This document shows positions 7,353 to 10,762 of a stretch of DNA of 10,762 nucleotides, piece by piece. Numbering within the stretch: position 1 is the first letter of the stretch; each line of letters starts with the position of its first letter. This DNA comes from an uncultured Bacilli bacterium (GTDB lineage Bacteria > Bacillota_I > Bacilli_A > RF39 > UBA660): positions 1-10,762 of the forward strand of contig CAKPCJ010000032.1 of the NCBI GenBank assembly GCA_934141575.1, in the 5' to 3' direction. The notes beneath the pieces were generated by a model that was not told the DNA's origin, searched no databases, and worked only from the letters and a program-made list of their open reading frames with translations. The translations under genes and the position numbers were made by a program.

Positions 7353-7379
7353 TTTATTATAAATAAAGGAGAAATTTTA

Positions 7380-7922
7380 ATGGAAGAAATTATTTTATTA
7401 ACTGAAGAAAAAATGATGAAAGATATTGAAAATATGGAAAAAAGATTTACTAATGTACGTGCTGGAAGGGCAAATCCAAGTATGTTAGATGGTATAGTTG
7501 TTCCTTATTATGGAGTTGATACACCATTAAAAGGACTTGCTAATATATCTGTACCAGAAGCTAGAATGTTGGTAATTAAACCATTTGATAGATCATGCAT
7601 AGGCGCTATTGAAAAGGCTATATTCGATGCAAATATTGGGCTTACACCAAATAATAATGGAGAAACAGTTATATTAAATATTCCAGAACTTACTGAGGAC
7701 AGAAGAAAAGAATATGTTAAACAAGTTAAAACAATAAGTGAAGAAGCTAAAATTGGTATAAGAAACATTAGACAAGATGCAAATAAACAAATTGAGAAAC
7801 TTGAATTAGCTGAAGATGTTGAAAAGAGTGCATTAAATGAAATTCAAGAACTAGTAAATAAATATAATAAAAAAGTAGAAGATTTATTCAAGGTTAAAGA
7901 AGAAGAATTAATGAAGATTTAA
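7380..7922 (+). CDS. frr: Ribosome recycling factor
   Basis: Works with EF-G to split the post-termination ribosome and free the mRNA. The product has 180 residues against a usual 185. Visible family features are FTNVRAGRANPSMLDGI (23-39), the domain II block IKPFDRSCIGAIEKAIFDANIGLTPNNNGETV (66 onwards), and PELTEDRRKEYVKQ (102-115). The domain I arginines R128 and R131 of GIRNIRQDANK correspond to those that contact 23S rRNA. An in-frame TTG upstream (7272) would add a hydrophobic stretch. I reject it because the promoter and AAAGGAG (7365-7371) both lie downstream of it, the latter eight bases before the ATG chosen. In many Bacillota frr follows pyrH; here it follows a TelA-like gene and has its own promoter. 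fmt comes next, after a hairpin. Confidence 0.97.
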   Translation: MEEIILLTEEKMMKDIENMEKRFTNVRAGRANPSMLDGIVVPYYGVDTPLKGLANISVPEARMLVIKPFDRSCIGAIEKAIFDANIGLTPNNNGETVILNIPELTEDRRKEYVKQVKTISEEAKIGIRNIRQDANKQIEKLELAEDVEKSALNEIQELVNKYNKKVEDLFKVKEEELMKI

Positions 7923-7949
7923 GTTAAGAAGTAATTCTTAACTTTTTTT
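7921..7949 (+). terminator. Terminator-like hairpin between frr and fmt (possible attenuator)
   Basis: A perfect 10-base stem, AAGTTAAGAA (7921-7930) with TTCTTAACTT (7935-7944), GTAA loop and seven Ts (7943-7949). It begins inside the frr stop codon. The fmt SD (GGAGG, 7950-7954) starts at the next base, so no promoter fits between them. fmt must be reached by read-through or from a promoter inside frr. Confidence 0.85.
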
Positions 7950-7959
7950 GGAGGATAAA

Positions 7960-8916
7960 ATGAATGAACTAAAAATAATATTTATGGGTACTCCAGATTT
8001 TAGTGTACCAGTTTTAGAAACATTAGCAGCAAATTTTAAAGTAATAGGTGTAGTTACACAACCAGATAAAGAATTTGGTAGAAAAAGGAAACTTAAACCA
8101 TCACCAGTTAAGATAAAAGCAATTGAACTTGGAATAAATGTATTTCAGCCATCAAAGATAAAAAGTGATTTTAGTGAAATTTTAAATCTCAAACCAGACA
8201 TGATAGTAACTTGTGCTTATGGGCAAATAATTCCAAAAGAAATTCTAGATTACCCTAAATATGGCTGTATTAATGTTCATGCATCACTTTTGCCAAAATA
8301 TAGAGGTGGTGCACCAATACATAGAGCAATAATAAATGGGGATAAAGAAACAGGAATAACTATCATGTATATGGCAGAAGGTATGGATGATGGGGATATA
8401 ATAACTCAAAGTAAAATAGATATACTTGATAGTGACAATGTAGGAAGCCTGCACGATAAATTATCAATTTTGGGAGCAAATTTAATAATAGAGACTATAC
8501 CTAAAATAGTAGATGAAAACATTTCAAGAAAAAAGCAAAACCAAAATGAAGTTACATTTGCTTATACTATAAAAAAAGAAGATGAATTAATAAGTTTTAA
8601 CGATAAAACAATAAATGTTTATAATAAAATAAGAGGATTATATCCGTTTCCAACTGGTTATTCTATTTTAGACCAAAAAATAATTAAAATATGTGAATCA
8701 AAAATAGGAACAACTAAAGCAACTATTCCTGGAACTATCATAAATGTATATAGCGATGGTATTGGCGTTAGTACTATAGATGGTGAAATAATACTAACAA
8801 AAATAAAACCAGAAGGGAAAAGAGAAATGCTGGTAAGTGAATACTTAAATGGGGTTTCTAAAAGTGAACTTATTGGTAAAGTATTTGAGGTAAACCATGA
8901 AAAAAGAGAAAAATAA
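7960..8916 (+). CDS. fmt: Methionyl-tRNA formyltransferase
   Basis: Transfers a formyl group from 10-formyltetrahydrofolate to the Met on initiator tRNA, preparing fMet-tRNA for translation start. The 318-residue length is normal. Evidence in order: IIFMGTPDFSVPVLETL (6-22) of the Rossmann-like formyltransferase fold; VVTQPDKEFGRKRKLKPSPVK-type loop (31-51); CAYGQIIPKEIL (85-96); INVHASLLPKYRGGAPIHRAI (104-124) with catalytic N105 and H107; and GMDDGDI (141-147) where D143 matches the catalytic Asp. The C-terminal domain (about 205-318) has the tRNA-binding OB-fold features. The ATG at 7960 is chosen over a TTG at 7948 because GGAGG at 7950-7954 precedes it by five bases. Its 3' end overlaps the next gene by 20 bases, so that gene is probably coupled to it. 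Confidence 0.97.
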   Translation: MNELKIIFMGTPDFSVPVLETLAANFKVIGVVTQPDKEFGRKRKLKPSPVKIKAIELGINVFQPSKIKSDFSEILNLKPDMIVTCAYGQIIPKEILDYPKYGCINVHASLLPKYRGGAPIHRAIINGDKETGITIMYMAEGMDDGDIITQSKIDILDSDNVGSLHDKLSILGANLIIETIPKIVDENISRKKQNQNEVTFAYTIKKEDELISFNDKTINVYNKIRGLYPFPTGYSILDQKIIKICESKIGTTKATIPGTIINVYSDGIGVSTIDGEIILTKIKPEGKREMLVSEYLNGVSKSELIGKVFEVNHEKREK

Positions 8917-9535
8917 AGAAGAAAAGTCAAAGTTTGAAAAATTTAAAGAAATATGGGCAAATCCAAGGTATAAAGCACTAATAAAACTTGGATTATACGC
9001 TGTTTTCTTTTTAACTTTATTCCTAATAGCGCACATATCAACATTGGTTAGCAAAAATAATATTCCTAAAAAAGATACCACTAACATAATAGACATGTCT
9101 AAATATGAGAGTTACAAGTATGTTTATACACTTACAACTAAATACGTAGATAAGGAAGAAACAATAACATATACTGGAATTGATACTCCATCTACAAATA
9201 GTGGTGAAATAAGCTATTCGGATAATGAAACAACTGAAAAGTATGTTCTTGATAAAAGTACAAACGTAATATTTATAAATGGTATTGAAAAGGATAAAAT
9301 ATTTGATTTAGATGAAGACTATTTTTCATTAAAAGCAATACTAGAAAAAATAAATGAAAGTAAAAAAATAGAAGATGACCACTATGTATATACAGATAGT
9401 GAAAATATAAATATAGATATTTACGTAAATTCAAGTAATAATGAACTACAAATAAAAATAGACTTTAATGAAAGATATATTAGCGAAAACATAGAAGGTA
9501 AAGTTCTTTGTATCAAAATAATTAGTATAAATTAA
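8897..9535 (+). CDS. Single-pass membrane protein, unknown function
   Basis: Not recognised. The 212-residue product has a basic, Lys-rich N-terminal tail (1-28), one transmembrane helix (about 29-51, KLGLYAVFFLTLFLIAHIST) and a polar domain of about 160 residues. The positive-inside rule places that domain outside the cell. It contains repeating short strands (YKYVYTLTTKYV, ITYTGID, KYVLDKSTNVIFING), suggesting a beta-rich extracellular fold. There is no lipobox Cys and no peptidase or binding motif I can name. The start ATG lies inside the end of fmt and has GAGG six bases upstream. The overlap implies co-transcription with fmt, but a shared function is not implied. No clear terminator follows. 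Confidence 0.72.
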   Translation: MKKEKNKEEKSKFEKFKEIWANPRYKALIKLGLYAVFFLTLFLIAHISTLVSKNNIPKKDTTNIIDMSKYESYKYVYTLTTKYVDKEETITYTGIDTPSTNSGEISYSDNETTEKYVLDKSTNVIFINGIEKDKIFDLDEDYFSLKAILEKINESKKIEDDHYVYTDSENINIDIYVNSSNNELQIKIDFNERYISENIEGKVLCIKIISIN

Positions 9536-9545
9536 AATATATATA

Positions 9546-9574
9546 TTGAAAAATATGTCGATATATGTTATTCT
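9546..9574 (+). promoter_or_regulatory. Candidate promoter of the DUF4234-DUF2752 pair
   Basis: TTGAAA (9546-9551) and TATTCT (9569-9574) with a 17-base spacer and TGT before the -10. A competing -10, GATAAT at 9575-9580, lacks a -35 at the right distance, so the exact start is ambiguous. An SD (GAGGAGG) lies just before the start codon at 9607. Confidence 0.5.
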
Positions 9575-9606
9575 GATAATATAAAAAAAGAGGAGGATAT
9601 TTATTT

Positions 9607-9975
9607 ATGGTAAAAGAGGTAAAGGAAAGAAATATTGTAACATCAATAATCTTATCAATTGTTACATGCGGAATTTATGGAATCATTTGGTTTATTGGTA
9701 TGACTGATGATGCTGCATACTTAAATGATGATAAGGATATGCAAGGTGTTAAATCATTCTTATTTGGTTTAATTACATGTGGAATTTACACATTCTACTG
9801 GAATTATAAAATGGGAAAAACAATGTTTGAAATTGGTAATAAAAAAGGAGTTCAAATTTCAGATAATTCAGTATTATATTTGATCTTATCTATTTTTGGA
9901 TTAGGAATAGTAAGTTACTGCATGATTCAATCAGATCTTAATAAATTTGCAACATCAACAACAGTTCAACAATAA
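9607..9975 (+). CDS. DUF4234-family small membrane protein
   Basis: Small integral membrane protein of 122 residues with the features of DUF4234: the opening RNIVTSIILSIVTCGIYGII (8-27), a Thr-Cys-Gly-Ile-Tyr motif used twice (20-24 and 57-61), and a Q-x-D-L-N-K ending. Three membrane segments are likely, at about 10-31, 50-68 and 88-106. The doubled TCGIY block followed by an aromatic stretch suggests an internal duplication. No catalytic residues are evident, and the family's role is not established. It has a strong SD (AGAGGAGG) before the ATG and its own promoter candidate. Its TAA overlaps the ATG (TAATG) of a short reading frame that would lead into the next gene if shifted. Confidence 0.85.
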   Translation: MVKEVKERNIVTSIILSIVTCGIYGIIWFIGMTDDAAYLNDDKDMQGVKSFLFGLITCGIYTFYWNYKMGKTMFEIGNKKGVQISDNSVLYLILSIFGLGIVSYCMIQSDLNKFATSTTVQQ

Positions 9976-10372
9976 TGAGTATAAAAAAAGAAAAATAAGA
10001 GATTTTCTTTTTTTTCTTTTTTTGTTTCTAACAATATATATATTACATCAATATGTAGGCATTAAAGTATTCTGTCCATTTAAAAAATTAACAGGTTTTT
10101 ATTGCCCTGGATGTGGTATAACAAGACTTGTATTATCGCTGATTGAATTAAACTTTTATCAAGCATTTAGATATAATATATTAGTATTTATCCTCATGCT
10201 GTTATTTATAATTTATTTATTAATATGCACAATAAACTATATAATAAATAAGAAATTTTTAATATATATTCCCCAATATGTATATATAATATTACTTGTT
10301 ATAACTATATTATTTGGTATATTAAGAAATATAGAAATATTTAATTTTTTAGCACCAACGCTTATTAGCTAA
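9947..10372 (+). CDS. DUF2752 membrane protein; start ambiguous, possible -1 frameshift near 9983
   Basis: The conserved DUF2752 core is clear: CPFKKLTGFYCPGCGITRLVL (43-63 when counted from a TTG at 9947), with C43, C53 and C56. Three hydrophobic segments lie at about 18-36, 77-99 and 110-128. The Cys-rich loop resembles a metal or disulfide site, but the family's function is unknown. The start is odd. The only in-frame start before the first membrane segment is TTG 9947, which has no SD and lies inside DUF4234. The natural candidate is ATG 9975, which overlaps the preceding stop as TAATG. In its own frame it stops after seven codons, at 9996-9998. A -1 shift in the run of seven A (9983-9989) would give MSIKK and then the DUF2752 frame, a typical short N-terminus. 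Alternatives are a homopolymer error in the assembly or genuine TTG use. Confidence 0.75.
   Translation: MQHQQQFNNNEYKKRKIRDFLFFLFLFLTIYILHQYVGIKVFCPFKKLTGFYCPGCGITRLVLSLIELNFYQAFRYNILVFILMLLFIIYLLICTINYIINKKFLIYIPQYVYIILLVITILFGILRNIEIFNFLAPTLIS
9983..10023 (+). terminator. A/T hairpin at the DUF4234-DUF2752 junction
   Basis: AAAAAAAGAAAA (9983-9994) is the exact complement of TTTTCTTTTTTT (10003-10014), with an eight-base loop and more Ts to 10023 (one C at 10016). It is a long but nearly all A-U hairpin. It could act as a weak terminator after DUF4234, and it also contains the A7 run at which the frame may shift. The hairpin is a fact of the sequence; its role is inference. Confidence 0.4.
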
Positions 10373-10387
10373 TAAGTGTTTTTTTTT
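10357..10387 (+). terminator. Intrinsic terminator after the DUF2752 gene
   Basis: AACGCTTATT (10357-10366) pairs with AATAAGTGTT (10371-10380), including one G-U, across an AGCT loop. Nine Ts follow (10379-10387). The gene's stop codon (10370-10372) lies at the loop edge. Confidence 0.92.
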
Positions 10388-10409
10388 ATAAACAAAGCCT
10401 TAAAACTTG

Positions 10410-10451
10410 TTGCAAAATAAAGAAATTTATATGAATATATATTGCAAAATA
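10410..10451 (+). repeat. Direct repeat TTGCAAAATA upstream of the prepilin gene
   Basis: Two identical 10-base copies, at 10410-10419 and 10442-10451, are 32 bases apart (about three helical turns). The second overlaps the proposed -35. This suggests either a regulator binding site or a duplicated promoter element. Confidence 0.5.
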
Positions 10452-10470
10452 GTGACATAAAATGTATAAT
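10442..10470 (+). promoter_or_regulatory. Promoter of the prepilin gene
   Basis: TTGCAA (10442-10447), a 17-base spacer and a perfect TATAAT (10465-10470). Transcription near 10477 would leave about 13 bases before the ATG, almost entirely the SD (AGGAGG, 10480-10485). Confidence 0.65.
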
Positions 10471-10489
10471 TTCTAATATAGGAGGATGT

Positions 10490-10762
10490 ATGAAGAAAAA
10501 GGGTTTTACATTAATAGAATTACTAACAGTAATAGCTATTCTAGCAGTAATATTATTGATATCAGTTCCAACAATACTAGGAGTAATGGATAAATCAAAG
10601 AAACAAGCATTTATAGAAAGTGGAATATCAATAGTAAAAGCATTATCAACTGAAAAGTCAGTAGATACGATATTAGAAAATAAAGTAGAATTACCAGAAT
10701 TAGGTAAATCAAAAAGTATATCATTAAGTGAAATAAATTATGATAATGGTAATGATATAACA
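10490..10762 (+). CDS. Prepilin-like protein (type IV pilin/pseudopilin), 3'-truncated
   Basis: Ninety-one residues are visible before the window ends. The N-terminus MKKKG|FTLIELLTVIAIL has the class III prepilin signature: a short basic leader, Gly at 5 for prepilin peptidase cleavage, Phe at 6 for N-methylation and Glu at 10 (mature position 5). A hydrophobic helix runs to about residue 32, then the usual SKKQAFIESG amphipathic extension. Such proteins build type IV pili, competence pseudopili (ComGC type) or type II secretion pseudopili; the part seen cannot tell these apart. The ATG at 10490 is only four bases after AGGAGG, a short but workable spacing. It lies downstream of a strong terminator and has its own promoter, so it is probably the first gene of a further unit. 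No pilus assembly ATPase or peptidase gene is in view. Confidence 0.9.
   Translation, partial: MKKKGFTLIELLTVIAILAVILLISVPTILGVMDKSKKQAFIESGISIVKALSTEKSVDTILENKVELPELGKSKSISLSEINYDNGNDIT

Noticed and set aside
7272..7379. A 36-residue hydrophobic N-terminal extension of ribosome recycling factor that looks like a signal or membrane helix
   Set aside because: The frr promoter (TATAAT at 7347) and SD (7365-7371) lie inside it, the first bases belong to the preceding terminator, and the family needs no such extension.
7948..7959. TTG start for fmt
   Set aside because: It overlaps the terminator T-run and the SD itself; the ATG at 7960 has GGAGG at the right spacing and matches the family N-terminus.
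1..10762. Mycoplasma-type genetic code (TGA as Trp), considered because of the base composition
   Set aside because: Trp is encoded by TGG throughout, and the sirA TGA lies in an ATGA overlap with yneF, so it acts as a stop.

Overview
The window is strongly A+T rich and gene dense, with almost every gene on the + strand, very short intergenic gaps and Shine-Dalgarno sites of the GGAGG type. Trp is written TGG, and TGA is a genuine stop (the sirA/yneF junction is an ATGA overlap), so the standard bacterial code fits better than the Mycoplasma code. The order tkt-sirA-yneF is typical of Bacilli (Bacillus subtilis has tkt-yneE/sirA-yneF). Together these suggest a low-GC, small-genome member of the Bacillota, in or near class Bacilli, possibly one of the uncultured gut lineages. 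That assignment is inference from synteny and composition only.

Layout. Positions 1-2457 hold the 3' part of transketolase (central carbon metabolism), a SirA-like regulator of DnaA, and the small membrane protein YneF, closed by a terminator. Positions 2594-3481 hold a solitary gene with an HExxH...ExxAD metallopeptidase signature. Positions 3488-5453 are a ribosomal operon: promoter, a roughly 110-nt potentially structured leader, rpsB (with an extra SAP/Rho_N-like tail), tsf and a terminator. Positions 5463-7283 are a single-gene unit for a 582-residue protein whose C-terminal half resembles TelA; it lies where pyrH often sits between tsf and frr in Bacillota. Positions 7324-8916 carry frr and fmt, separated by a terminator-like hairpin that runs straight into the fmt ribosome binding site, followed by an overlapping gene for a single-pass membrane protein (to 9535). 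Positions 9546-10387 carry a DUF4234 membrane protein and a DUF2752 membrane protein. The second seems to need a -1 frameshift at an A-run if it starts at its translationally coupled ATG. The window ends inside a type IV prepilin-like gene with its own promoter.

The core genes concern translation: S2, EF-Ts, ribosome recycling factor and Met-tRNA formyltransferase. Between them sit accessory or envelope genes. The clearest things to recheck are the DUF2752 reading frame, the rpsB leader, the TelA-like gene at the usual pyrH position, and the stop codons that overlap the terminator hairpins. I see no tRNA, rRNA, CRISPR array, insertion sequence or phage gene. No gene-free stretch exceeds about 160 bases.
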